From: DATGPD01 sp041398565
Lineage (GTDB): Bacteria; Planctomycetota; UBA1135; UBA2386
Reading direction: 5' to 3'
Assembly (NCBI GenBank): GCA_041398565.1
Contig: JAWKUN010000002.1
Location: 62,001 to 126,000, forward strand
DNA: 64,000 nt
In this document: in pieces, positions 49,536-58,097 of the stretch
Position numbering within the stretch: position 1 is the first letter of the stretch
Layout: the number at the start of each line of letters is the position of its first letter
Translations under genes and position numbers: made by a program
Notes under the pieces: model-generated
The model's database searches: none
Told to the model about the DNA's origin: nothing
Seen by the model: the letters and a program-made list of their open reading frames with translations, nothing else

Positions 49536-51296
49536 ATGCGCTCCTTCTCTCTCGCCGTTGCGGTCAGTCTCGTCTTCGTTCCCGCTGTCCCGGCCCAAGG
49601 CCGGCGGGGGCCCGTGCATCGGCCGACGGTATTCGCCGTGGATCCGACCACGCAGGACGCGACGAATCTGGTGCTGAAGTTCGTCGAGGCCTCGGGCGTG
49701 CGCCTGCGCGACGGCCAGTTCGTCGGAGGCGCCGGGGTCGACCTGGCGTCGGTGAACGCGCTGATGCTGCTGCGGGCGACAGCCGTCGAACGTCTGTTCT
49801 CGCGGCCCGAGGCCGCGCTCGATGCCGAGCGAGGCGAGCTGATCGCGGCGCTGGGACCGGCGCGCATCGCTGCCCTGGACCCGCCCGCCGATCTCAACCT
49901 CTACTACCGCGTGCGCACCGCCGACGCCGCGGGTGGTGTGGCTCTGTGGCGGGCGTTGCTGCAGCTGGCCGTCGTGGAGACCGCGTTCCCCGACACGCCG
50001 CCTGGCTATGCGGCCGACCCGGGCGTGCCGCTGGAGGACATCCCGCCGCCGACCCCGGACTTCACCGGCAGTCAGGGCTACTTCAATCCCGCGCCCCTCG
50101 GCATCGACGCGCGGGTCTCGCGGGTGATCCCCGGCGGTCGTGGCGAGCAGCTGCAGATCTGCGACGTCGAGACGGGTCTCATCCTCAACCACGAGGACGT
50201 GCCCCAGGCGGTCGCGGCGAACGTGATCGGGTCGATGAACACCGCCACCGACCACGGCCTGGCCGTGGCGGGCGAGATGCTGGCCGACAAGAACGGCTAC
50301 GGCACGACGGGCGGTGTCTACCGCGCGCGCTACAAGTTCCACAGCCACCTGAGCATCAACTGGGCCAGCTCGGTGAACACCGCCGCGGCCAACAGCCAGC
50401 CTGGCGACATCGTCGTGCTCGAGGTGCAGCTGCCCTGCCCGGTGACCGGCAGCAGCGTTTGTCCCATGGAGGGCCGGCAGGACGTGTTCGACGCGGTGCG
50501 CACCGCGACCATGGCCGGCAAGCACGTCATCGCCGCCGCCGGCAACGGCAACCAGAACCTCGACAACCCGACGTTCGGCGGTGCGTTCGATCGCAGCGTG
50601 CGCGACTCGGGTTCGGTGATCGTCGGCGCCACCAACGGCTCGGCGTTGGCGCGCGCGTCGTTCTCCAACTACGGTTCGATCGTCGACGCCAACGGTTGGG
50701 GCTTCAACGTGACCACGACCGGCTACACCGACCTCTTCTTCGGCGCCAGCGATCCGCGGCAGAAGTACACCGCGAGCTTCTCGGGTACCTCGAGTGCGAC
50801 GCCGATCGTCACCAGCGCGGCGGCGGCGACCATCAGCGCTGCCAAGCAGCAACTCGGCCGCATCCTGACCATCGGCGAGGTGCGCGCACTCCTGCACGCC
50901 AATGGCACCGACGTCCCGGGCGGATCGATCGGCAAGCGACCCGACTTGGTCCAGCTCTTCGCGGCGATCGGTTTGCCGGCCGGGCTGACCCTGGCGAGCG
51001 AGGTGAACGTCGGCCAGACGCTGACCCTGAACGTCGCCGGGCAGGCCGGCGACAGCTATTTCCTCATGCTCGCCGCCGGGCCGGCGACGATTCCCCTGAG
51101 CATCGGGCGGCTGTTGCTCGATCCCGCGACGCTGACGCCGGCGGCTTCGGGCGCCGTGGGTACCGGCTTCTCGGCCACCGTGCCCAACAACCCGGGCATG
51201 ATCCTCCTCGAGCTGCACTGGCAGGCACTGCGCTTCGACGCTGGCTTGACGCGCTTCGACCTGACGAACAGCATCGTCACCTACTTCGAGCGCTAG
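49536..51296 (+). CDS. Subtilisin-like serine protease (S8 family)
   Basis: The 586-residue secreted protein begins at ATG 49536, with GGAGA seven bases upstream and a signal peptide (FSLAVAVSLVFVPAVPAQG). A propeptide-like region runs to about 190. The S8 triad is visible: Asp210 in CDVETG, His240 in DHGLAVAGEM and Ser419 in SGTSSATP, with Asn337 in AAAGNGN as the oxyanion residue. The Asp and His motifs depart from the classical DTG and HGTHVAG. The last 100 residues form a beta-rich C-terminal domain. Probably an exported protease of broad or unknown specificity. Confidence 0.9.
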   Translation: MRSFSLAVAVSLVFVPAVPAQGRRGPVHRPTVFAVDPTTQDATNLVLKFVEASGVRLRDGQFVGGAGVDLASVNALMLLRATAVERLFSRPEAALDAERGELIAALGPARIAALDPPADLNLYYRVRTADAAGGVALWRALLQLAVVETAFPDTPPGYAADPGVPLEDIPPPTPDFTGSQGYFNPAPLGIDARVSRVIPGGRGEQLQICDVETGLILNHEDVPQAVAANVIGSMNTATDHGLAVAGEMLADKNGYGTTGGVYRARYKFHSHLSINWASSVNTAAANSQPGDIVVLEVQLPCPVTGSSVCPMEGRQDVFDAVRTATMAGKHVIAAAGNGNQNLDNPTFGGAFDRSVRDSGSVIVGATNGSALARASFSNYGSIVDANGWGFNVTTTGYTDLFFGASDPRQKYTASFSGTSSATPIVTSAAAATISAAKQQLGRILTIGEVRALLHANGTDVPGGSIGKRPDLVQLFAAIGLPAGLTLASEVNVGQTLTLNVAGQAGDSYFLMLAAGPATIPLSIGRLLLDPATLTPAASGAVGTGFSATVPNNPGMILLELHWQALRFDAGLTRFDLTNSIVTYFER

Positions 51297-51324
51297 GAGC
51301 CCGAGAAGAAATCATGATACGGGC

Positions 51325-51514
51325 TCTCAGCGCTGCCGGCGGCCGCAACCCAAGGGGTTGATGTCGGCGCAGCGCCGACCAGAGGGGGCCGCCGGCGCTG
51401 TTGTTGCTTGGAGCTTCCAGGGCTGCTCGGGCGTGGCTTGGTCAGCTCTGTGGCAACGGAACAACACGGCCGAATTCGCGCCCGCCGCGACGATTCGCAG
51501 CCCTTGCAGCTCAG
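51325..51514 (-). repeat. Structured dispersed repeat, copy 2
   Basis: These 190 bases match 927-1115 in inverted orientation with about three differences. The copy begins 28 bases after the protease stop codon. The outer inverted repeat and both inner hairpins are kept; the CAACC hairpin has one extra C in its loop side. No coding frame is evident. Confidence 0.85.
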
Positions 51515-51545
51515 ATTGCCCCCGGTGGCCGCATCCGCGGCCACG

Positions 51546-51580
51546 CAGAGAGTGAGAAACCGATTGTTTCTCACTCTCTG
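51546..51580. terminator. Perfect 15-base inverted repeat between convergent genes
   Basis: CAGAGAGTGAGAAAC (51546-51560) and its exact complement (51566-51580) surround a five-base loop, CGATT. The AT-rich stem stands out from the GC-rich surroundings. It lies between the ends of two convergent genes, which fits a two-way terminator, although neither side has a long T tract. Confidence 0.6.
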
Positions 51581-51615
51581 AGGCGCAAGGGGCGCGTCGC
51601 CGACATCTCTGTCCC

Positions 51616-51918
51616 TCATTCGTGGTGCATGCGGCGGATGGCGTCCTCGAGCGCGGCGATCTTGCGCTCGGCGCGCTCGGCACGGTCGCGCAGCACCCGC
51701 ACCTGCTCGTCGACGAGACGGGTGCGGTAGCCGGCGAACAAGCCGACCCAGATCAGGCCGAGCACGAGACTGAGCAGGCCGACGGCCGGCGGATTCCACA
51801 CCGGCAGGACGCCCCGCAGGGCGCGGTCGAGCAGGAGCGAGCCGAACAGCAGGCTGCCCATGAGGAGGTGGAAGCTGCGTTCGTGCAGGGCGAAGGGCTT
51901 CGGGTCCACGCAGTGCAT
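51616..51918 (-). CDS. Small membrane protein with coiled-coil tail
   Basis: This 100-residue protein starts at ATG 51918 (MHCVDPKPFA). Two hydrophobic segments (HLLMGSLLFGSLLLD, about 17-31; PAVGLLSLVLGLIWVGLFAG, about 44-63) are followed by a charged helical tail with heptads (VDEQVRVLRDRAERAERKIA). The two-helix-plus-coil plan resembles small DUF6526-like membrane proteins, but I cannot confirm this. It lies 23 bases after the epimerase gene on the same strand, so the two may be co-transcribed. Confidence 0.7.
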   Translation of the reverse strand: MHCVDPKPFALHERSFHLLMGSLLFGSLLLDRALRGVLPVWNPPAVGLLSLVLGLIWVGLFAGYRTRLVDEQVRVLRDRAERAERKIAALEDAIRRMHHE

Positions 51919-51941
51919 CGTCTTGAAAGACGGTGCCGCGC

Positions 51942-52979
51942 CTAAGCGAAATCGGCCGGCGCCCGTCGTTGCCAGTCGCGCAGGGCGGTGGCGAAGTCGA
52001 AGCGGAATCGGTAGCCGAGCTGACGCAGGCGGGTGGTCAGCACGTGCGTCGGCGTCGACGCCTTGCGCACGCGCGTCGGATGGATCACCGAGCGCCCCAG
52101 AGTTGCCGAGTGGATGGCGTGTGCCACCAGCATCAACAGCTGCTGTGGCAGGCGGACCGTGTGCGTGACGAAGCCGAGCGCTTCGGCGGCGATCTCCACC
52201 AGCTCGCCGACGGAATGGGTTGCGGCGTCCGCGAAGTTGTAGAGCAGGAACGGGTCGCGACGATCGAGCGCGAAGTCGACCGTGCGGAGGAACTCGTGCA
52301 CGTAGCCGCAGCTCTTCCTGACGTCGGGGTCGCCCAGGAACAAGCGCCCGCGGCGTGCCGCGCGGATCAGGCGCAGGATGTTGCCCGGATCGCCGGGGCC
52401 GTAGAGGGCGGCAGCACGGCACACGACCAGGCGTTGGTCCGGCCCATTCTGCTGCCAGGCGAGATGGATGTGCTCGGCTTCGACCTTGGACCGGCCGTAC
52501 GGTGACACCGGGCGCAGCGGCGTGTTCTCGTCCGCGGGTTCGTCGAGCCGCCCGTAGCAGGCGATCGAGCTGGTGAAGTACAGATGGCGGCAGCCGACTT
52601 CGCGCGCGAAGGAGGTGACGTTGTGGGCGCCAGGAACGTTGGTGGCCGCGTATTCGGCCGGAGCATGCCCTGGCTCGCGGTGCACCGCCGCCAGGTTGAA
52701 GATCCAATCCGGCTGGCGGGTCAGGGTGGCGGGGATCGAGACCCGCACGTCGTGGAGCACGTGGCGCACGCCCTTCGGCAAGGGCGCCGACGGCTCGACG
52801 ATGTCGACCAGGACGACCTCGCCGAAGCGGTTCGTGGCGCGGAGATGCCGCGCGAGGTGCGTGCCGACGAAGCCCGCGCCACCGAACACGACGGCGCGCC
52901 GCAGAGCAGCGTTCCTTCCCTCTTCATCGCGATGAAACGCGGTGCCAAGCACGAGTCGACCGGGAGGAGCATACTCCAT
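51942..52979 (-). CDS. NAD-dependent sugar epimerase/dehydratase (extended SDR)
   Basis: The 345-residue protein is an extended SDR: the cofactor loop GGAGFVGTH (about 34-42), LVDIVEPS, FNLAAVHREPGH, a Ser in FTSSIACYG, and the catalytic YGRSK. The C-terminal substrate part includes CGYVHEFLRTVDFAL. It probably acts on a nucleotide sugar or an acyl-linked sugar; I cannot choose. ATG 52979 leaves about 30 residues before the fold, so a later non-ATG start near 52900, where AGGGAAGGA occurs, is possible. Confidence 0.82.
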   Translation of the reverse strand: MEYAPPGRLVLGTAFHRDEEGRNAALRRAVVFGGAGFVGTHLARHLRATNRFGEVVLVDIVEPSAPLPKGVRHVLHDVRVSIPATLTRQPDWIFNLAAVHREPGHAPAEYAATNVPGAHNVTSFAREVGCRHLYFTSSIACYGRLDEPADENTPLRPVSPYGRSKVEAEHIHLAWQQNGPDQRLVVCRAAALYGPGDPGNILRLIRAARRGRLFLGDPDVRKSCGYVHEFLRTVDFALDRRDPFLLYNFADAATHSVGELVEIAAEALGFVTHTVRLPQQLLMLVAHAIHSATLGRSVIHPTRVRKASTPTHVLTTRLRQLGYRFRFDFATALRDWQRRAPADFA

Positions 52980-53070
52980 GCGGTCTCGTGCGGGCCGATC
53001 CGCCCAGGCGCACCATCGCACCGAACCGCAACCACTCGGCCGTCACGACGAGGACGTCGCGCGGCGCCGG

Positions 53071-53571
53071 TCAGGCCTCTTCGTGGCCGGTAGCCTCCAG
53101 TGCGGCGACGCCGGGCTGGTAGCGCTCGTAGAGGAAGATCGGAATGCCGAGATCGCCGAGGTGGCGGGCGATGAGCGGCTTGACCTCTTCCCAGGCGAGC
53201 CCGCCGACGCCGGTTGCCAGGCGAGGCAGCGCCAGGCTCTCGAGCTTCTCGGTGGTCACCAGGTGGCGCAGGCTGCGCAGTGCATGGTTGACATGGGAGA
53301 TCTGCGCGCGGCCGGGGTGCTGGCCCTGCACCTTGGCCGGGTCTTGGGTCAGCAGGCTGACGATGCGCACCTGCGGCCCGCCCCAGCTCCACGCCTCGCC
53401 GCAGCCGGGGCTCTTCTGCCGGCACCAGTGGCGGAAGTCCTTGTAGAGGGCGGGCCAGCGCTCGCGCAGGGCCAACGCCAAACCACTGTGGAAGTCGTCG
53501 TAGGGCGCCACGCCGTGCACGATGGCGTGTGCTTTGGAATGGAGGATGTCGCCGGCTACTTCGTGGATCAC
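53071..53571 (-). CDS. Macro domain protein
   Basis: The 166-residue protein is a single macro domain: AGDILHSKAHAIVHGVAPYDD at the start (the usual GDI...D..VN.A region), FHSGLALALRERWPALY, the strand VRIVSLLTQ, and SLALPRLATGVGGLAWEEVKPLI, which matches the conserved 'P.ig.G..G..w..v' ending of the fold. Such domains bind or hydrolyse ADP-ribose or its derivatives. The Asn-Ala motif is replaced by His-Gly, so catalysis is uncertain. ATG 53571 starts the domain directly. The gene is divergent from mqnB, 84 bases apart. Confidence 0.82.
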   Translation of the reverse strand: MIHEVAGDILHSKAHAIVHGVAPYDDFHSGLALALRERWPALYKDFRHWCRQKSPGCGEAWSWGGPQVRIVSLLTQDPAKVQGQHPGRAQISHVNHALRSLRHLVTTEKLESLALPRLATGVGGLAWEEVKPLIARHLGDLGIPIFLYERYQPGVAALEATGHEEA

Positions 53572-53655
53572 GCTTCGAGAACGGCGGCGCCCCCGGGGCG
53601 TTTTCGCCTATCCGCCGTGCTTGCTCGGCCGCCCGGTGGCGGCCATCCTGCCTGC

Positions 53656-54354
53656 GTGCCCCATGCTCTGTTCGTGTACGCGGCGCCGAACGAAGCGCGC
53701 GTCTTGGCGTGCCTCCCTGCGACGCACCGGGTCGTCGAAGTCGGGGTGGGGCCGGCGCGCGCGGCCATGAACCTGACGCGGGCGCTCCTGCTCGGTCCGC
53801 CGCCCGACCTGGTCGTGTCGGTGGGAGTGTGTGGTGTCTATCCGAGTCGACTGGCCGAGCCGGCGCCACCGACAGTGCCCGCGGTGGGGGACGTGGTCCT
53901 GGTCACGCGCGATCGCTTCGCCGATGAGGGGGTCGAGAGCGAACACGGCTTCGTCAGCGCACACGCGCTCGGCCTGGTCGGGGAGCTCGAGTTCACGGCG
54001 CCCGCCGAGCTCGCCGAGTGGGCGGCGGGCACCCTGTCCTTGCCGCGGCTGTCTGGCGCCACGGTCAGCACGTGCAGCGCCAGCGACGCGCGCGCGCGCG
54101 AACTGCGCCAGCGTTCCGGCGCCCAGGTGGAGACGATGGAGGGTGCGGCCATCGCTCTGGTGAGCGCCCGCTTCGGCTTGCCGTGGTTGCAGTTGCGAGC
54201 CGTGAGCAACGAGTGCGGTGACCGGGCTCGGGCGGGCTGGGACCTCGAGCGCGCCCTCGACCGGGCGTCCGAGGTGGTGTCGGCCCTCGCCGGGCTGCTT
54301 GCCGGACGCTCGTGGAAGATGGGCGCCGCCCCGTCGGACGAGGGTAGGGCCTGA
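53656..54354 (+). CDS. mqnB: Futalosine hydrolase
   Basis: The 232-residue protein is a nucleosidase-fold enzyme close to MqnB: LFVYAAPNEARVLAC at the N-terminus, VEVGVGPARAAMNLTRAL, DLVVSVGVCGVYP, GDVVLVTRDRFADEGVES and the catalytic-type VETMEGAAIALVSARFG. MqnB removes the base from futalosine in the alternative menaquinone pathway. GTG 53656 is chosen because the fold begins there and no ATG is near; the longer frame upstream is antisense to the macro domain gene. The stop codon lies inside a 47-base repeat. Other futalosine genes are not in the window. Confidence 0.85.
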   Translation: MPHALFVYAAPNEARVLACLPATHRVVEVGVGPARAAMNLTRALLLGPPPDLVVSVGVCGVYPSRLAEPAPPTVPAVGDVVLVTRDRFADEGVESEHGFVSAHALGLVGELEFTAPAELAEWAAGTLSLPRLSGATVSTCSASDARARELRQRSGAQVETMEGAAIALVSARFGLPWLQLRAVSNECGDRARAGWDLERALDRASEVVSALAGLLAGRSWKMGAAPSDEGRA

Positions 54355-54397
54355 GCCGAAGGCTCGCGATCGCGAAGGCGATCGCCAGCAACATGGC
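54351..54397 (+). repeat. 47-base double-hairpin repeat containing the mqnB stop codon, copy A
   Basis: These bases match 60655-60701 in inverted orientation at 46 of 47 positions. They contain the mqnB stop (TGA at 54352-54354), GAGCC-GAA-GGCTC (54353-54365) and GCGATCGC-GAAG-GCGATCGC, a perfect eight-base stem. A terminator or REP-like element is likely. Downstream to 54601 I see no gene. Confidence 0.75.
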
Positions 54398-54601
54398 TCG
54401 GAGCGCCTACGCTCGATTCTCTCTCATCTCTGAGCGAGGCGAAGCCGACGCGACCGGCGCGGCATCTGCCCCGCGGGAGAATCGCCTGCATCGCTGGCGC
54501 TTTCCCGGCGGGATTCGAATCTCTCCGCGGCCCCGGCGCGACCTGCTGGCGTAATTTCGCCGCGCGCCGACGCGCCCACGGAAGACCAAACACGAAACCA
54601 C

Positions 54602-55396
54602 ATGCGCACGCTCCCCCCCGCACTCCTCGCCACAGTTCTCCTCGCTACACTCTCCGCGACTCTCGTCGCCCAGGAGCAGACGGACCCCAAGAAGCCCGAG
54701 ACGAAGCCGGCCGCCAAGCCGGACGTCCAAGCGACGCAGACCCAGGACGCCGCCGCCAGCAAGCCGCTGGTCCTGTCACTCGGCATGCGCGCCAGCGGCG
54801 GCATCGTGCTCAAGGACATCGACGGCAACGAGCATCGAGCCAAGAGCTACCAGGGCAAGGTCACCGTGGTCAACTTCTACTCGACCCAGTGCCCGATCCA
54901 GGCGGCGTGGGACGACCGCCTGGCTGCGATCCAGAACGAGTTCGGCAAGAAGGACGTCGTCTTCCTGAACATCGACTCGAACCGCACCGAGATCGGCGAC
55001 CAGCCGCCGGTGGTGAGCGGTGACGAGAAGCCCTACGACAGCATCCGCAAGCACCTGAAGGCGAAGGATCTGCCCTTCACCGTGCTGGTCGACCACGGCA
55101 ACGTCGTCGCCGACCTGTTCGGCGCCAAGACCACGCCGGACATCTTCGTCTTCGGCAAGGACGGCAAGCTCGTCTACCGCGGCCTGATCGACGACGATCA
55201 GGCGCAGCGCAAGGGCGACCAGGCCAAGCGCTACCTGCACGACGTGCTCACCAAGCTGGTGGCGGGAGAGACGGTCGAGGCGTTCGAGACCAAGCCGCAG
55301 GGTTGCTCGATCAAGCGCATGCCGAAGGCGGACGCGTCCGGTGGTGAGCCGACGCGTCGCCGCCCGCGTCAGGGCCGCGGCGACGGCAAGCAGTAG
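54602..55396 (+). CDS. Secreted thioredoxin-fold protein (AhpC/TSA-redoxin type)
   Basis: The 264-residue protein has a signal peptide (ALLATVLLATLSATLVAQ) and a Lys/Pro/Ala-rich linker to about residue 55, then a thioredoxin fold: KVTVVNFYSTQCPIQAAWDD with Cys97, FLNIDSNRTEI, FTVLVDHGNVV, and TTPDIFVFGKDGKLVYRGLIDDD (cis-Pro region TTPD). There is a single Cys where CxxC proteins have two, which resembles peroxiredoxin/redoxin-like proteins; the only other Cys is near the C-terminus. The tail is Arg/Gly-rich. Likely a periplasmic redox or metal-related protein. Confidence 0.8.
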   Translation: MRTLPPALLATVLLATLSATLVAQEQTDPKKPETKPAAKPDVQATQTQDAAASKPLVLSLGMRASGGIVLKDIDGNEHRAKSYQGKVTVVNFYSTQCPIQAAWDDRLAAIQNEFGKKDVVFLNIDSNRTEIGDQPPVVSGDEKPYDSIRKHLKAKDLPFTVLVDHGNVVADLFGAKTTPDIFVFGKDGKLVYRGLIDDDQAQRKGDQAKRYLHDVLTKLVAGETVEAFETKPQGCSIKRMPKADASGGEPTRRRPRQGRGDGKQ

Positions 55397-55419
55397 GCCC
55401 CGTCCCCCGGCGCCGGATC

Positions 55420-55442
55420 GCCCCGCGCCGTCAGCGCGGGGC
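55420..55442. terminator. Hairpin between convergent genes, stop codon in the loop
   Basis: GCCCCGCGC (55420-55428) pairs perfectly with GCGCGGGGC (55434-55442). The five-base loop CGTCA contains the stop codon of the minus-strand lipoprotein gene. It lies 24 bases past the redoxin stop, so it could terminate both genes. Confidence 0.6.
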
Positions 55443-55904
55443 CGGCGGAGTCTGCGCTCCGCGCCTTGACTGCTCGAGGCGATCGACCATCTGCTTGCCG
55501 GCCTGGTCGAGCACCTTGCGCACCTGCTCCAGCTTGCTGCCGAGGGTCGCTTCGGTCGAGCGGCGCAGGTCGATGCGCCAGGCGGAGTCTTCGCGCACGA
55601 GCACGAAGGTGACCGGCGCTGGCGTGCTCTTCGTGCGCACCTCGACGCGCGCGCATTCGCCGTCGGCTTGTGCGGCGCCCACCTCGTAGCCGTCGCGCAG
55701 CCCGCGCTGGTCGAGCCGACCGGCCTGGTTGGCGCGATCGGTGGCCACCAGGCAAGCTCGGGCGCCGGCGACGTCGCCGGCGGCCACGGCGATGCAGAAA
55801 CGCTCGACGACGGCGCGCGCCTCGCCGAGGTCGGTGCGGGTGCACGCCGAGAGCAGGGTGGCACCCACGAGGACACCCGTACGCAGGTGGAGCTTGTCGC
55901 GCAT
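55431..55904 (-). CDS. Small lipoprotein of unknown function
   Basis: The 157-residue protein starts at ATG 55904 with a lipoprotein signal (HLRTGVLVGATLLSAC, lipidated Cys21). The mature part resembles NTF2-like/DUF4878-type folds: an N-terminal helix ARAVVERFCIAVAAGDVAGA, then strands including CARVEVRTKSTPAPVTFVLV and AWRIDLRR, and a final amphipathic helix LEQVRKVLDQAGKQMVDRL. Function unknown; the family guess is from pattern only. Divergent neighbours give no hint. Confidence 0.68.
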   Translation of the reverse strand: MRDKLHLRTGVLVGATLLSACTRTDLGEARAVVERFCIAVAAGDVAGARACLVATDRANQAGRLDQRGLRDGYEVGAAQADGECARVEVRTKSTPAPVTFVLVREDSAWRIDLRRSTEATLGSKLEQVRKVLDQAGKQMVDRLEQSRRGAQTPPAPR

Positions 55905-55980
55905 GCGGAAGATATCGGCAGCCGGCGGGGCGGACCTGTCCCGGATCGAGAGCGCTGGGCGTGCGAGCCGACCGTCTGAC

Positions 55981-57072
55981 TCAGGCTCGCCGCGGGTCGG
56001 TCGAGCGCGACCGCAGCCACGAGGCCACGGCGCGCACCCGTTCGTCGCGACCACCTGTCGCCTCGAAGTGTTCGAGCCCGCGCAGCTCGAGCTCGCGCGC
56101 GTACCAGGCGTGCTGCCGTTCCCTGGCCTCCCTGCCCTGACGGGTGCCGTCCTGCACGAAGGGGAAGTCGGGCGCACACATGACGACGTGGTGGTAGGGC
56201 CGGGCGGCCAGGTCGAGCACGCGTCGGTCCACACGCCCGAACAGGCGGTCGCTGTAGAACAACGTCGTCAGTGGCGAGGTGTCGCAGAAGAGGAAGCGTC
56301 GAGCTCGTGGCGCAGCTTCGTCTTCGAGTCGCACCTGTGTCTCGGCGATGCGCACCATGTCTTCGGGTTGGAGAGCCCCGCCGCGGCGCTCCCACAGCGC
56401 GCGGCCGTACTCGCGCACCCAGGTCGTCTGGAACCGCTGTGCCAGGGAACGTGCCAGCGTGGTCTTGCCGGAGGACTCTCCGCCCAACAGGCAGACGCGT
56501 TCGACGAAGTGCGCGTACACCGAGGGGGAGAGGTAGGAGCGGCAAGCGTGCACGTCGGCGCGCACCTGCCTGGCGGAGATCGGGACGCGCGTGTGGGCGC
56601 CGTCGACCAGAACGTGTCGGATCGGTGGGTGCGACGGCTCGCGGGCGCGGCAGCTCGTGGTCCACGCCGCGGCCCAGGCGTCGCCGTCGTCGTCGCCGGT
56701 GAAGACGGCATCGATGCGTGCGTGCAGCGCTTCCCGGCACACACGGGCGACGAAGTCGCGGTGTTCGCCCGGGTCAGCGTCGTCGGCCGGCATCGCGCGA
56801 GCCAGCGATCGTGCTGCGGCGCGGGCGGGTTCGTCGAGATCCGCCGAGACGTAGCCCGTCGCCTGGAGCACGACGCGGCGCAGGTCCGGGAAGCGCGACG
56901 CCAACCACTGGGCGCGCACCGGCGCCGGGCATCCCGAGGGCTCGTTGCGTGTGTAGCTGAGCACCACCACCCGGTCGCATGTCGTGCGCGCCGTGGCGAT
57001 GAGGAGTTCGTGACCCAGGTGCAGCGGCGCGAACCTGCCGACGACGAGCCCGGTGGCGAAGCGCTCGCTCAT
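55981..57072 (-). CDS. NadR-like bifunctional nucleotidyltransferase / nicotinamide riboside kinase
   Basis: The 363-residue protein has two parts. The N-terminal part (about 1-165) is a cytidylyltransferase-like NMN adenylyltransferase fold with GRFAPLHLGHELL (His18, His21). The C-terminal part (about 185-363) is a P-loop kinase with Walker A GGESSGKTT near residue 196 and FCDTSPLTTLFYSD. This order matches NadR without its DNA-binding domain, so it would make NAD+ from nicotinamide riboside or NMN. ATG 57072 is chosen; the frame upstream is not protein-like. Confidence 0.85.
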   Translation of the reverse strand: MSERFATGLVVGRFAPLHLGHELLIATARTTCDRVVVLSYTRNEPSGCPAPVRAQWLASRFPDLRRVVLQATGYVSADLDEPARAAARSLARAMPADDADPGEHRDFVARVCREALHARIDAVFTGDDDGDAWAAAWTTSCRAREPSHPPIRHVLVDGAHTRVPISARQVRADVHACRSYLSPSVYAHFVERVCLLGGESSGKTTLARSLAQRFQTTWVREYGRALWERRGGALQPEDMVRIAETQVRLEDEAAPRARRFLFCDTSPLTTLFYSDRLFGRVDRRVLDLAARPYHHVVMCAPDFPFVQDGTRQGREARERQHAWYARELELRGLEHFEATGGRDERVRAVASWLRSRSTDPRRA

Positions 57073-57323
57073 CGTTCCCGCCGCGCGCAGCGGCAGCGCC
57101 GGCGGCCGAGACGGGCGCCGAGCCAGGCGTCGCGCCGGCTGCGGGTGGCCGTGTGCCATCGCCGCCAGCGGCGGACGTCGGTCGTGACGAAGAACGATTG
57201 CAGAGTGAGGCCGACATACAGCCTGGCGGGCCAGAAGACGACCAGGAAGGGCCGCGAGGTGAAGATCTCGGTGCACGCCTCAACTCCGTCGCCGAATGTC
57301 GGCCGCGGGTCTACGCTGCGCGG

Positions 57324-58061
57324 GTGAGCTCGCAGACCCTCCTGCTCTTCGATCTCGATGGTGTGGTGCAGTTCGACCGTCGCGTCGACGCCGATGCGGC
57401 GGCGCTGCTGGGCGAGCTGCGTCAGGCGGGCTACGTCCTGCGTTTCCTCACCAACGACGGTTTCAACTCGCGCCACAGCCGGCTGGCGGAATTGCGGGCC
57501 GACGGCCTCGAGGTCGCCGAACACGAGTTGTACACGGCGTCGTCGCTGGCGGCGCGCTACGCGGCGACGCGCGGCACCACCTTCGTCCTGGGCAGCGACC
57601 TCGCCGCCGCGGAGTTCGCCGACGTGCCGCAAGACCCACTGACGGCGCGCACCGTGGTGATCGGCGACTGGTTCCACCACTACGACCGCGAGCGCCTGCA
57701 GCTGGCGTTCGAGGCGGTCCTGCGCGGCGCCGAGATGATCGCGGTGCACAAGAAGCGCGCCTGGACGCACCAGGGCCGGCGGCTGATCGACGTCGGCTTC
57801 TTCGTCGCCGGCCTCGAGCATTGCTCCGGCCGGGCGGCGACCGTGGTGGGCAAGCCGGCGGCTTTCGCCTACCGGACGGTGCTCGAGGATGCGGGCTTCG
57901 CGCCGGAGCACGCGGTGATGATCAGCGACGAGCCGGAGCCGGACCTGCAGGGTGCACAGGCGTGCGGGCTACGGACGCTCCTGCTCGGGGATGCCGAGGG
58001 AATGCCGGGGGAGTTCGCACCGCACACGCTCGCCGACTTACGGCGTGCGCTCCTGGGCTGA
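57324..58061 (+). CDS. HAD-superfamily phosphatase (NagD-like)
   Basis: The 245-residue protein begins at GTG 57324 and opens with LLLFDLDGVVQFD, the HAD nucleophile motif (Asp10, Asp12). The second motif FLTNDGFNSR, a C2-type cap region in the middle, the Lys in VVGKPAAFAY and the metal motif MISDEPEPDLQGAQ fit the NagD/2-phosphoglycolate phosphatase-like subgroup. Substrate is unknown. It is divergent from the NadR-like gene, so a link to nucleotide salvage is possible but only positional. Confidence 0.87.
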   Translation: MSSQTLLLFDLDGVVQFDRRVDADAAALLGELRQAGYVLRFLTNDGFNSRHSRLAELRADGLEVAEHELYTASSLAARYAATRGTTFVLGSDLAAAEFADVPQDPLTARTVVIGDWFHHYDRERLQLAFEAVLRGAEMIAVHKKRAWTHQGRRLIDVGFFVAGLEHCSGRAATVVGKPAAFAYRTVLEDAGFAPEHAVMISDEPEPDLQGAQACGLRTLLLGDAEGMPGEFAPHTLADLRRALLG

Positions 58062-58097
58062 CCGCGGTCGACGAACCGGTCGGCGCTCCGCGTCGAG

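Larger units (their letters stand above)
51297..51615. other. Intergenic region between convergent genes with two repeats
   Basis: This 319-base gap holds copy 2 of the structured dispersed repeat (51325-51514) and a perfect 15-base inverted repeat (51546-51580). No protein-like frame is present. Confidence 0.65.

Noticed and set aside
53071..53571. Macro domain gene as part of a toxin-antitoxin pair
   Set aside because: No adjacent DarT-like or other ADP-ribosyltransferase gene is visible on either side.
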